From assembly GCF_011762045.1 (NCBI RefSeq), contig NZ_JAASQS010000005.1, forward strand, positions 1-64,000: 64,000 nt of DNA. The letters run 5' to 3'. Position 1 is the first letter of the stretch; every line of letters starts with the position of its first letter. The notes beneath the pieces were generated by a model, which was not told the origin of the DNA, searched no databases, and worked only from the letters and a program-made list of their open reading frames with translations. This document shows positions 9,999-18,583 of the stretch, in pieces. Both the position numbers and the translations under genes were made by a program. The stretch comes from Rhizomicrobium electricum (GTDB taxonomy: Bacteria > Pseudomonadota > Alphaproteobacteria > Micropepsales > Micropepsaceae).

Positions 9999-10197
9999 AC
10001 ACGGCTGAAGTCGCCCAGTGGGCGCTGATAACTCGCGCCGACGCTTTGCATATTCGGCCGAATTCATCTGTTCGCAAACAGCCAACCTGCATCCAAATCC
10101 CGCACTCATCTGCCCCTCAACTTTGCGATACAGCAAACCTGTCGCCTTCCCCGGAAGCATGTTCCCGTTCTTACAGATTGCTAGCCTTGGAAGCAGG

Positions 10198-11106
10198 TCA
10201 ACCCGCTTTGACAGATAGCAAGTAAGTCCCGGTGCCGTTCCCGCTCGCCGAAACCACCAAGTAGATTGTGCCCGTCTCGATCGCCGTAAAGGTGATCGTG
10301 CTATCATGGTTGGAGCCGTTATCGTTGTAAGTCAGCATAACCCCCTGTGCGTTGTGGATCGCCAGGAAAGGGTCCGTTAGCGTGCCCCCCCCGCCATCGC
10401 TGCCAGAGACCCTAAAACTATATGTCTGGCCTTGAGTTACGCCGATAGAAAACCAATCCTTGTCGCCCGCGGCGCCGATGGTGTCCGTCACCGCCCCACC
10501 AAGGGTGAGGCTGTGATTGGTCTGCTCACTTCCAAAAGTGCCATTCGTTGTTCGGTGTTCCGAATAGCCATTTCTTATATAGTGTCTAGCAGAGAGGCTT
10601 GCAGAGAAACCGGCGGCACCGAGATCTGGATTGTTGAGGAGATAAGCCACCGAATCGAAAGTCGTTCGGCGCCCCTCTGAATAGCCGTTCCTGATGAAAT
10701 GGGTTTCTCCCCAAACAGCATTATCGCCAAACGCTTCGATTAGGTCGCCATATGACGCAATATAGGCGAGTGGATCAAACAGCGTTGGATTTCGACCTTC
10801 GGCGATACCGTTATTGACATAGTGTCGCTTTCCCCATTCCACATCAGCCCCGAATGCCTGGATCAGGTCCGAATACGATGCAATGTATCTTAGTGGATCA
10901 AACTCCACTACACGGACCCGATTGCCTGCGAGGTCATACTGGTAGATGGCAGTCATTCCGTTTTCGTAATCGACGGACGTAAGGCGTCCCAATGCATCGT
11001 ATGAATAAGCATCTCCCCATGACGGGGTGGCGATCCCGAAAAAGCACAACACCCACGCGAAGGAGGTGCCCCTAGTCGGGCACCACCAGGGCTTCCACTT
11101 CCGCAC
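10198..11106 (-). CDS. Short YD-repeat protein with EGR-type repeats and C-terminal pre-peptidase (PPC) domain
   Basis: About 302 residues if translation begins at the GTG at 11106, which places a Sec signal peptide first (RGTSFAWVLCFFGIATPSWG). The frame stays open to 11319, so the start is uncertain. Directly after the signal come two YD repeats (YSYDALGRLTSVDYENG, YQYDLAGNRVRVVEF). Three repeats of about 38 residues follow (DPLRYIASYSDLIQAFG ... EGR; DPLAYIASYGDLIEAFG ... EGR; a divergent third). The last 100 residues form a PPC domain (GDKDWFSIGVTQGQTYSF, TGTYLLSV). PPC domains are typical of exported proteins, often type II substrates. The gene lies 199 bases upstream of the large RHS gene in the same direction. 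Confidence 0.75.
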   Translation of the reverse strand: MRKWKPWWCPTRGTSFAWVLCFFGIATPSWGDAYSYDALGRLTSVDYENGMTAIYQYDLAGNRVRVVEFDPLRYIASYSDLIQAFGADVEWGKRHYVNNGIAEGRNPTLFDPLAYIASYGDLIEAFGDNAVWGETHFIRNGYSEGRRTTFDSVAYLLNNPDLGAAGFSASLSARHYIRNGYSEHRTTNGTFGSEQTNHSLTLGGAVTDTIGAAGDKDWFSIGVTQGQTYSFRVSGSDGGGGTLTDPFLAIHNAQGVMLTYNDNGSNHDSTITFTAIETGTIYLVVSASGNGTGTYLLSVKAG

Positions 11107-11319
11107 TGCTGACCTGATCGTAACCGGCGCAATTGAAAAGAAGCGCTGTGTGTTACGGTCGGAAGTGTCACGTAGATAAGTCGCACTTGATATTTCTGCA
11201 GAAGTAAAGTGCTCGCCCATCACATTCCCCCCCTCGCTTGGCCCCCAGGAAAACAACTCGCCTATCTCACGCAGATCCTCTACCACCCAGGCTCGGCGGA
11301 GGAGTGCTTGGTGTGCCAA

Positions 11320-12004
11320 GGAAGCAGCACCGTTGCGCCCATAAGGGCTACAACCGCTGACTGCGAGTTAGTGGGACCATAATAGAGATGATCGACCAAA
11401 CCACTCTCGATAGACGACGATCACGCATGGGCCTCTAGACTCCCCTAACCATATCCCGAGTTTTTCAATACACTGAGCACACCCATCACGCAAAAACATG
11501 TCGTGGCCCCAAGTGCTCGTGTTCGCCTTGGCGTGCGTGAAATGTTGAGATCCTGGAGCCAAGAAAGTGAAGCTGCCAGTTTATAGGCCGACGACGACTA
11601 TTGCCGTACTCAGCGCAACTAATCCCATTCAGCACCAAGCGCCCCCGCTGGTATTATCTTACGCAGAGTTAATTCGTTTTGCCTTCTTGTCAATACAAAG
11701 GGAAGAGGGAGCTACTTTTGCTCCCCAACCTAGAATGGGATCGACATGCCATAACAATTGCTATTGAACGAAAAGATGTGCTCGTCCTAATCAGATTTGA
11801 GCAATGAAACACATCCAAAAGGCTATAGGCGTCCAGCTTCAGCGGATCGACTCATTGGTAAAATTTGGTGTCTCCAGCCGCTAGATTTCTCCACTCGCTT
11901 AATTATGCCTGACAGCCATGAGCAGTTGATGACCCAACCGCCTGACGCACCACATCAACCAACGCGCATTTCGTGCTCAGAACGCATGAAACATGCCTAT
12001 GCGA
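11320..12004. other. AT-rich gap between the T2SS cluster and the YD-repeat genes
   Basis: About 685 bases in which I find no convincing gene, RNA or mobile element. Short frames occur in several phases but lack family resemblance and good ribosome binding sites. It lies downstream of gspG and upstream of the YD-repeat genes, so it should contain their promoter and possibly a terminator for gspG. Confidence 0.4.
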
Positions 12005-12451
12005 CTAATGCTCGCTAGTTACATCGCAGTTCTCACCTGTGCCGCCCGCCTTACCGTCGGCCCCATACGACATAATAATCGGGTGTCCGTCCGAACTCGC
12101 AATCTTGTAAAGATAGGGTTGGCCCCAGGGATCAATTATGCCGTCCCTCCGTGTGAGATAGGGACCATCCCAGCTGCTTGTATCGGCAGGCTTTTCGACC
12201 AGCACTTTCAGACCCTGCTCTTCAGTCGGGTACTTGCCAATATCAAGGCGGTACAGCGAAAGAGCTGATCCGATATTCGCGATCTGGATCTCGGCGGCAT
12301 GAATCTTCGAGCGCCCTAAATATCCGACCACTTTGGGCGCTGCAATCGAAATGATGAGGGCAAGAATTAGTATAACAATAATCAGCTCTAGTAGCGTGTA
12401 GCCGCCGTTTTTTCGCACGCTGGTCAGAACTTCGGCACCGAGCCATCTCAT
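12005..12451 (-). CDS. gspG: Type II secretion major pseudopilin GspG
   Basis: A 148-residue prepilin-like protein. The class III signal is present (NGGYTLLELIIVILILALI), with cleavage before the aromatic residue and the conserved glutamate at mature position 5. The GspG C-terminal pattern follows: YRLDIGKYPTEEQGLKVL, WDGPYL and DPWGQPYLYK, then an acidic end (GADGKAGG) that holds the calcium site in the family. GspG is processed by GspO and forms the body of the pseudopilus. Its start codon overlaps the gspE stop (ATGA). It is the last gene of the leftward operon. Confidence 0.96.
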   Translation of the reverse strand: MRWLGAEVLTSVRKNGGYTLLELIIVILILALIISIAAPKVVGYLGRSKIHAAEIQIANIGSALSLYRLDIGKYPTEEQGLKVLVEKPADTSSWDGPYLTRRDGIIDPWGQPYLYKIASSDGHPIIMSYGADGKAGGTGENCDVTSEH

Positions 12452-14166
12452 CCTGCGCCCTCCATATCCTGCGCCACACGCAATATTTCATCGTAGCTTG
12501 TGACACCGTCGAGCACGGCCCTTAGGCCGCTCTCGAACAACGTCATCGCGTCTTCTGCGGCGGCTGCATGCCTGAGCTGCGCGGCGTCCGTATTCGCCAA
12601 AACCTTCGACCTAATAGTTGGAGTCAGTTCCATTAACTCCGCGATCACAGTGCGCCCTTTAAATCCTGTATCACGGCAAGCTGGACAACCACAGGAGGTC
12701 AGCACTGTCGTTTCGGGCGCCACTCCACGGAGAAGGAGCGCATTTGGCAATATCTGAGATTTGCGACATTGGGCGCATAACGTGCGTACCAGCCGCTGCG
12801 CCAGAACACCAGAGAGTGTTGAGGTGATGAGGTAGTCCTCTATGCCCATATCGAGCAAACGGGTCACTGCGGATGCTGCGTCGTTCGTATGAAGCGTTGA
12901 GAGAACAATATGTCCGGTCAGCGCCGCCTGAATAGCAATTCGCGCGGTCTCAGCATCGCGAATTTCACCAACCATAATGACGTCGGGGTCATGCCGAAGA
13001 ATAGAGCGGAGACTTCGCGCAAAATCGAGGCCGATCTCCGGCTTGACCTGAATCTGATTGAGGCCTTCGATCTTATATTCAACAGGATCTTCTACCGTGA
13101 TGATCTTGCGATCCGCGCGATTGAGATAGTCGAGCGCCGCATATAGCGTGGTTGATTTGCCGGAACCCGTCGGGCCAGTCACAAGGAGAATACCATTTGG
13201 CCGGTTCAGAATAGCCTTGAGCCGAACTAGGAGATCCGGAGCAAAGCCAAGCTCTACAAGATTGAGGCGAACAGACGATTGGTCCAGGATGCGGATAACA
13301 ACTTCCTCGCCATAGACGACGGGAGTAGTCGCGACGCGGAAATCTACATCCCGGCCGCGCACGTTCACTTTCATCGCGCCATCCTGAGGCAAACGGCGTT
13401 CGGCGATATCAAGATGCGCCATAATCTTGATGCGTGAAACGATGGCAGCCATAGACGCAACCGGTGCCGGTTCATCATTCGTCAGGATGCCGTCGACGCG
13501 AAGGCGAACGCGTAATTGTCGTTCAAAGGGCTCGAAATGAATGTCCGAGGCCCCCGCGTCTACCGCCTTCGCGATCAGGCGATCAACAAAGCGGATGATT
13601 GGGGCTTCTCCCGCGCTCTCACGGAGCCGATCCAGGTCAGAATCGACAAGATCGCAAGAAGCGATTTCTAGTACCTCACACGCCGATTGACCGAGAGCCG
13701 TCGAATAAAGGCGCATAATCCCATCTTCGATCTGACTTGCTGGAGCGATACGAAGCTCAACGGGTTTATCAAATAGCAACGTCAAGGAGTGCTTAGTGTA
13801 ATCATCGTATGGATCGGCAACAGCGACAACGACGCCATTATCACTTTGGGCAATCGGCAACACTCGTGCTTCCCGCAAAAATGGTATACTCAGAGTGTCT
13901 GGATGGATCGGCTCACTTGGAAATTCCTCGACCATTGCTAGCGGAAAGCCGGATAGAGTCGAGAGGGCAGACGCTAGGCTTCTCTCATCACAGAGGCCAA
14001 GACGAACTATAACATCGACTACACTCGCCCCTGCATGGGCGATTGCTCGTTCAACCCGCTCGGCCAACTCAACGCTCAGCACCTCTGCATCGACAAGCGC
14101 TTTCAGGAGCGAAGCACCTGACGCCGCTCCTACGCATTGATCCATACCGTCCGAAACTGTGGACAC
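12448..14166 (-). CDS. gspE: Type II secretion ATPase GspE
   Basis: A 572-residue cytoplasmic ATPase that powers pseudopilus assembly with GspL and GspF. The N-terminal MshEN-like region (residues 1-150) includes PFLREARVLPIA. The core has Walker A GPTGSGKSTTLYAAL, the Asp box with EDPVEY, Walker B DPDVIMVGEIRD and the His box (HIVLSTLHTNDAAS). A tetracysteine zinc element is intact (CAQC, then CGCPAC). The start is GTG behind a G-rich ribosome binding site. Length and motif order are normal for GspE rather than PilB, given the neighbours. Confidence 0.96.
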   Translation of the reverse strand: MSTVSDGMDQCVGAASGASLLKALVDAEVLSVELAERVERAIAHAGASVVDVIVRLGLCDERSLASALSTLSGFPLAMVEEFPSEPIHPDTLSIPFLREARVLPIAQSDNGVVVAVADPYDDYTKHSLTLLFDKPVELRIAPASQIEDGIMRLYSTALGQSACEVLEIASCDLVDSDLDRLRESAGEAPIIRFVDRLIAKAVDAGASDIHFEPFERQLRVRLRVDGILTNDEPAPVASMAAIVSRIKIMAHLDIAERRLPQDGAMKVNVRGRDVDFRVATTPVVYGEEVVIRILDQSSVRLNLVELGFAPDLLVRLKAILNRPNGILLVTGPTGSGKSTTLYAALDYLNRADRKIITVEDPVEYKIEGLNQIQVKPEIGLDFARSLRSILRHDPDVIMVGEIRDAETARIAIQAALTGHIVLSTLHTNDAASAVTRLLDMGIEDYLITSTLSGVLAQRLVRTLCAQCRKSQILPNALLLRGVAPETTVLTSCGCPACRDTGFKGRTVIAELMELTPTIRSKVLANTDAAQLRHAAAAEDAMTLFESGLRAVLDGVTSYDEILRVAQDMEGAG

Positions 14167-14178
14167 GCCCCCCCCTTT

Positions 14179-14946
14179 TTACCAAGTCAGCGGACCATAT
14201 AGCCAGACGAGCCAAGTTCCCAAACAAAGAAAGCTGCCGAATGCAATCCGCGAGCTCCACGTGATCTTAGCACCCACCGCCCTGTGGAAGAACACGGCCA
14301 AGAGCGCAGTTGCTGTAGCCCAAAGCAGCACGGTGGGTAGCCCAGAATAGCCGAGCCATGCTCCGGCCGCTCCAAACAGTTTGACATCACCCAAGCCGAG
14401 GCCGTCACGCTGGCGCAGGAAGTGATATGCGGAACCAATGCTATAGAGGAACATCCCTCCCCCGCACAATCCAAAAACGTGATCAAGAAGGGCGGGCGGA
14501 CTGAGCAACCAGCTAACCACAAGCCCAAGCAATGCAAGAGGTATGATCAATAGATCACTCAAAAACATACTACGCCAATCCATTATCGCCAGTGCAAATA
14601 GGAGCCACCCCAGCACTTGTGTTGGGACGAATATGGAAATTGGAACGGACACAAACGCCCATAAGGCAATCGCTGCGGCGCCGAGTTCCATGGCGAGGTA
14701 TAGGGTTGAGATCGAAGCGCCACAAGACGAACAGCGGCCTGCCTGAAATAGCCAGCTCAATACTGGAATGAGTTGCATGGGACCAAGAGACTTCCCGCAT
14801 CCATCGCACTGCGAACGGCCGAACACAATGGATCGACCTTCTGGCAATCGGATAACGAGAGTGCCCAGAAAGCTACCAATCACCAACGCAACAGTCACGA
14901 CGACCATGCCTATTTCCAACGACGGCATTGCTGAACTATTGCCCAT
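14179..14946 (-). CDS. gspO: Prepilin peptidase / N-methyltransferase GspO
   Basis: An integral-membrane aspartic protease that cleaves and N-methylates the pseudopilins. It shows the cytoplasmic zinc element (CDGCG and CSSCG, about 25 residues apart) and both catalytic aspartate sites (LAIMDWRSMFLSD and GLGLGDVKLFGAAGAW). I chose the ATG at 14946, which overlaps the end of gspK by 11 bases; an ATG at 14928 is also possible. The frame is open further upstream, but that part lacks membrane character. It lies 12 bases from gspE in the leftward operon, so the cluster carries its own processing enzyme. Confidence 0.93.
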   Translation of the reverse strand: MGNSSAMPSLEIGMVVVTVALVIGSFLGTLVIRLPEGRSIVFGRSQCDGCGKSLGPMQLIPVLSWLFQAGRCSSCGASISTLYLAMELGAAAIALWAFVSVPISIFVPTQVLGWLLFALAIMDWRSMFLSDLLIIPLALLGLVVSWLLSPPALLDHVFGLCGGGMFLYSIGSAYHFLRQRDGLGLGDVKLFGAAGAWLGYSGLPTVLLWATATALLAVFFHRAVGAKITWSSRIAFGSFLCLGTWLVWLYGPLTW

Positions 14947-15841
14947 GTTCGGCCAATCGCTGACAAGCACGCGAAGCTTCCTCGGGAGCCGACCTTGGCG
15001 AGGCATCAGCGACAACCATAAAGGGTCTATCGCTGCCTCCTGCAACTCGAATCACAACTTGCCTTCGAGAAACAACACTTCCGTCCGCAGACTTTGCAGT
15101 TTCTGTTATCTCGTAGAGGTCAGGACGAGCAGCCTCCCCACCAACAACACTGTAGTATGATGATGAAACAATTGGCTGGTGGCCGTAAATCGCTTGCCGC
15201 AACCGCGGCGAGGCGGTGGCCGCATCGATCCTACCCGACCGCGTGTACACCGTGATATCGGCGTCCAGGCAATTCGGCAGATCCGGGCCGATGCTGCTAA
15301 CGAGAGCAAGATCTGCAAGGGTCTCGAAAGGACGTGCGGGAGTTGCATCTGCTTGGGCGGAAGCGAGCGCGGATCTCGCTCCCTCTCCGTTTCTCCATGC
15401 GATGATGCCATTAGCGATCTCGGTTGAACGCTTCAGCGAAATTCCCGCCGCTTCCAACAGCTTTCGAATACTCTCAGGCGAACCGTAATTAATATCCAAT
15501 TTCGACAATTCCGGCCGCACAATCACAGTCACAACAGTATTTCCGACCCGAATGGTCATCGGGCGACCGAACTGCACCGACTGGAACTCCCGGGACAGTT
15601 GGTAAGCTGTCGAGGCAAGCGCACCATCCAATGCAGCGGCGAGCTGAAGTCGCACCGCTCTGGCCCTCACCTCATCTGTGGATTGCCGGGTAGTCTGGAG
15701 CATGGCACCGAAGATCAAAGACAAAGCCAACAGCACTACCATTACGATGAGGAGTGCAAATCCGCGACTGGACGAGCCCGTTCCGAGACGCACAGACGAT
15801 CGGTCGAGTTTTGTCAGTATTTCACCGATGCCCACGTTCAA
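14936..15841 (-). CDS. gspK: Type II secretion minor pseudopilin GspK
   Basis: A protein of about 301 residues with a prepilin-type segment (SRGFALLIVMVVLLALSL) lacking the usual glutamate at position 5, which is characteristic of GspK. The large globular part has the helix-hairpin-helix-like GspK region (RPELSKLDINYGSPESIRK is typical) and RPFETLADLALVSSIG. GspK caps the GspI-GspJ-GspK tip of the pseudopilus. Translation starts at TTG 15841 or GTG 15835. This is the first gene of the leftward operon, with the shared regulatory region immediately upstream. Confidence 0.9.
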   Translation of the reverse strand: MNVGIGEILTKLDRSSVRLGTGSSSRGFALLIVMVVLLALSLIFGAMLQTTRQSTDEVRARAVRLQLAAALDGALASTAYQLSREFQSVQFGRPMTIRVGNTVVTVIVRPELSKLDINYGSPESIRKLLEAAGISLKRSTEIANGIIAWRNGEGARSALASAQADATPARPFETLADLALVSSIGPDLPNCLDADITVYTRSGRIDAATASPRLRQAIYGHQPIVSSSYYSVVGGEAARPDLYEITETAKSADGSVVSRRQVVIRVAGGSDRPFMVVADASPRSAPEEASRACQRLAEHGQ

Positions 15842-15878
15842 TTGGCCCCTGCGAAAAACCGCCGCTCCAGGTGCTCAA

Positions 15879-15927
15879 ATGGACACGGCGGAATTGAATA
15901 GATAAATTATGGACACTAGAATTGAAT
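15879..15927. promoter_or_regulatory. Tandem direct repeat in the divergent T2SS promoter region
   Basis: The 125-base gap between gspK and gspF holds two copies of ATGGACAC-(2 to 4 bases)-GAATTGAAT, at 15879-15899 and 15909-15927. Their starts are 30 bases apart, about three helical turns. An inverted AATTGAA (15838-15844) overlaps the gspK start. The arrangement suggests an operator that controls both halves of the secretion cluster; the regulator is unknown. Confidence 0.45.
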
Positions 15928-15966
15928 GCAGATAGGGGCCACAAGTGTGAGGTGGGGGGTGGTAAC

Positions 15967-17181
15967 GTGTCGCGCATTGCCTTCGAGGCTATCGATAAAT
16001 CGGGCGGCACGGTTCGTGGCACGCTAGATGCCCCCGATCGAGCAAAGGCGCTCGACCAATTGATTGCGTCTGGGCTCACGCCCTTCGATATACGCCACGC
16101 GCATACATCCACCTCCCTCAGACCTGGGTGGAGATATATTTTTGGTCGGCGCAGCTTTGATTACGTCGGCTTTCTGCAAGAATTTGCGGTACTCCTAAAA
16201 GCGGGTCTACCTCCAGAGCGCGCCCTTACAACACTCAAGGCTCTGACTTTGGGTGCGAATGCGTCGCCCCGAATACAGCAAATCCTTGAACAGGTGCGAG
16301 GTGGCGAACCCGTATCGCAAGCATTTGCCACCAGTATTCCGGAGGCGCCATCCCACATCGCCGGATTGCTAGCCGCTGGAGAGGCTAGCGGTAAACTGGC
16401 TGAAATTGCGTCGCGCGTCGCTGAAGGGCTAAAGAAACTGAAGGCACTGAAGTCGCGTCTTATCTCTGACCTCGCCTATCCATGCATCTTAGTATTTTCC
16501 ATCGCTGTTGTCCTCTGGGTCATGTTCCATACAGTTCTGCCCCGCTTGGCTCCATTGTTTGAGCAATCGGCAGCAGCAATGCCAATTGCCACGCAGGTGC
16601 TTCTGAGGCTGAAATCGTTCTTTGATTTTTATGGATGGTGGTTGTTCGGGATGCTAATCGCTGCGGCGATTTGGATGTTCCGGCTGTTGCGGACGCCGCG
16701 ATACCGCCTCACCGTGGACATGCGCTTACTCACATCGAAGTGGGCTCTTGGAGTTCCGCGTGCGATCGAAGGAGCTTTGTTTTGCCGTAACCTCCAAATT
16801 ATCCTTGATGGTGGCCTCCCACTCGAAAAGGCGTTGGGACCCGTTCGCGATGGCATTGGAAACCTGTGGCTCAAGAAAGAAATTGCCGAGGTAAGAACCG
16901 CCGTGCGCGAAGGCGTCCGGTTGTCGCGAGCGTTGCATTCAAAGGCACCATCGTTGCCCCCCGTAGTGGCAGAATTCTCTGCAGTTGGTGAGGAGACAGG
17001 TCGTCTCGCGGACATGATGCGTGAAGCCGCAGAACTGCTAGAACACCACGCTCAGACACGACTAAATCGATTAATCACGCTCGTCAGTCCATTGGCGACC
17101 TTACTCATGGGTGGCGTTGTAGCCCTCCTTATGGCGGGCATTGTTGGCGGCATTCTCGCTCTCAACGATGTCGCACGGTGA
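15967..17181 (+). CDS. gspF: Type II secretion inner-membrane platform protein GspF
   Basis: About 404 residues from the GTG at 15967 (product starting MSRIAFEAIDKSGG, the usual GspF opening). Two tandem GspF domains each end in a membrane-associated region: FLQEFAVLLKAGLPPERAL with EASGKLAEI in the first, and FCRNLQIILDGGLPLEKAL with GEETGRLADM in the second. The last helix is VVALLMAGIVGGILALND. GspF contacts GspE and GspL and anchors pseudopilus assembly. This is the first gene of the rightward operon and is followed by gspH after six bases. Confidence 0.95.
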   Translation: MSRIAFEAIDKSGGTVRGTLDAPDRAKALDQLIASGLTPFDIRHAHTSTSLRPGWRYIFGRRSFDYVGFLQEFAVLLKAGLPPERALTTLKALTLGANASPRIQQILEQVRGGEPVSQAFATSIPEAPSHIAGLLAAGEASGKLAEIASRVAEGLKKLKALKSRLISDLAYPCILVFSIAVVLWVMFHTVLPRLAPLFEQSAAAMPIATQVLLRLKSFFDFYGWWLFGMLIAAAIWMFRLLRTPRYRLTVDMRLLTSKWALGVPRAIEGALFCRNLQIILDGGLPLEKALGPVRDGIGNLWLKKEIAEVRTAVREGVRLSRALHSKAPSLPPVVAEFSAVGEETGRLADMMREAAELLEHHAQTRLNRLITLVSPLATLLMGGVVALLMAGIVGGILALNDVAR

Positions 17182-17187
17182 CGAGCA

Positions 17188-17589
17188 ATGGAATGGTGGA
17201 GTAGAGATTCCGGCTACACCCTAGTTGAGCTCCTCGTTGTCATCGGGATCATGAGTTTGGTCACCGCCTTCGCAGCACCTGCAACCTCTACCATAATTGA
17301 ATCCGCGAAATTTCGCGCGGATGTGCTATCGGTCGAGGCCAGCTTGCGCAAGTGTCAGTCCACTGCAGTTGCACAGCAGCGCACCCTTGTTGTCCACACC
17401 GTCACAGATCTCGGCGCCATTATTGAAGGTTCACCCTCAGATAGCGTTGTGGTCACTATTGAACAGCCAATTCGCTGGTTTGCCGATGGGACGACAACCG
17501 GCGGGAAGATCACCATTCAACGTAAAGGGCGCGAGAAAACCATCACTGTCGCTTGGCTCTCAGGCACCATTACGAGCAGTGAACCATGA
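17188..17589 (+). CDS. gspH: Type II secretion minor pseudopilin GspH
   Basis: A 133-residue prepilin-like protein with the class III signal DSGYTLVELLVVIGIMSLV and conserved glutamate at mature position 5. A short beta-rich GspH domain follows (ASLRKCQSTAVAQQ, then WFADGTTTGGKITI, matching the F-x-x-G-x-[ST]-x-G-G type ending of GspH). It connects the tip complex to the GspG fibre. Its stop overlaps the gspI start by four bases. Confidence 0.9.
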   Translation: MEWWSRDSGYTLVELLVVIGIMSLVTAFAAPATSTIIESAKFRADVLSVEASLRKCQSTAVAQQRTLVVHTVTDLGAIIEGSPSDSVVVTIEQPIRWFADGTTTGGKITIQRKGREKTITVAWLSGTITSSEP

Positions 17590-17963
17590 AAGGGGAAGAC
17601 GGCTACACCATCATCGAGGCGCTTGCTGCGATGTCAATCCTGGCTGTCTCCCTGGTAGCGCTCTATGGAGCGGGCGCCGACGTTCTCAACGCAACTGACC
17701 GCGTTGCCGCGCACAATCGGGCCTTACTTTTTACCCAATCGAAGCTGGAGGTCCTGGCGATCACTTCCGCTCCGCTGCCTGCGCACGACCGTGGTTATGA
17801 GAAAGACCTGTCTTGGACAATCATCACTCGAGATGCATCCAGTCGAGAAATATGGAGCCACCTCGTCCTGCAGGAGGTGGAGCTAACCGTGGGCTGGAAC
17901 GATGGCCACCACCACCGCTCAATCACAATCGTCACAAGGCACCTTGGAAGGACGGCGCCATAA
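17586..17963 (+). CDS. gspI: Type II secretion minor pseudopilin GspI
   Basis: A 125-residue prepilin-like protein with the class III signal EDGYTIIEALAAMSILAVSL; the ALAAMSILAV stretch is typical of GspI. The sequence RALLFTQSKLEVL corresponds to the N-A-x-x-L-A-E region of GspI. It forms the core of the GspI-J-K tip complex. The start overlaps gspH (ATGA) and the stop overlaps gspJ (TAATG), so the pseudopilin genes are translationally coupled. Confidence 0.9.
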   Translation: MKGEDGYTIIEALAAMSILAVSLVALYGAGADVLNATDRVAAHNRALLFTQSKLEVLAITSAPLPAHDRGYEKDLSWTIITRDASSREIWSHLVLQEVELTVGWNDGHHHRSITIVTRHLGRTAP

Positions 17964-18583
17964 TGTCCCGCCTCACTCTCTCAGATGGCTATACTCTGGT
18001 CGAGTTGGTGGTCGTCATGCTGCTACTTGGCCTCCTAGCTTTGGCCTGCGAAAGTGGCCTTCATTTTGGTTGCCAAGTTTGGTCTCGTGCGGTGTCCAGT
18101 TTTGGCAAACAAGATCAGCTGGTGATCAATCAATCTATATTGCGCAGTCTTCTTGCGCACGCCTTACCGCGGCTAAAGGGCAATGTCGTTACATTCACTG
18201 GAGAAACAACTGAAATTCGCTTCGATGGCGCACCACCTCAAGCCTTCCAAGACGGAGGGACGGCTCACGTGGTTCTCCGCATTCTCAAGACACGTCGGGG
18301 CACGGCGCTTGCGCTCGATCTGCGATCCATAGCCGATCCGCAACACGCCAAACACGCCATACTCGCCACGGACGTCGACTTGCTGCACATGTCGTATCTC
18401 GATGCGTCGAGCCAAACTCAGACGTGGCTTTCCCATTGGCGCGATCGCAACCGGCTTCCTGACGCGGTTCGCATCGAGAGTGGTGACCCTAGAGTGTTTC
18501 CAACACTGATCGTGCACCTTCCAATTGTCGAAAGTGCCTCTTGCAGGCCCGATCCGGTGACTATGGCATGTCGAAAGATATAA
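17963..18583 (+). CDS. gspJ: Type II secretion minor pseudopilin GspJ
   Basis: About 206 residues from the ATG at 17963, which overlaps the gspI stop. The class III signal is SDGYTLVELVVVMLLLGLLA, with glutamate at mature position 5. The globular part carries a GspJ-like pattern (ILRSLLAHALPRLKG, FTGETTEIRF, then a WLSHWRDRNRLPDAVRI motif; the x-LP-x-AVR-I element is typical of GspJ). The frame is open further upstream, but that region is gspI in another phase. The end overlaps gspL by 16 bases. Confidence 0.9.
   Translation: MSRLTLSDGYTLVELVVVMLLLGLLALACESGLHFGCQVWSRAVSSFGKQDQLVINQSILRSLLAHALPRLKGNVVTFTGETTEIRFDGAPPQAFQDGGTAHVVLRILKTRRGTALALDLRSIADPQHAKHAILATDVDLLHMSYLDASSQTQTWLSHWRDRNRLPDAVRIESGDPRVFPTLIVHLPIVESASCRPDPVTMACRKI

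Noticed and set aside
9999..10307. N-terminal extension of the large RHS frame
   Set aside because: The 103 extra residues are basic and unordered, overlap the end of the upstream YD-repeat gene, and would bury the signal peptide that starts at 9998.
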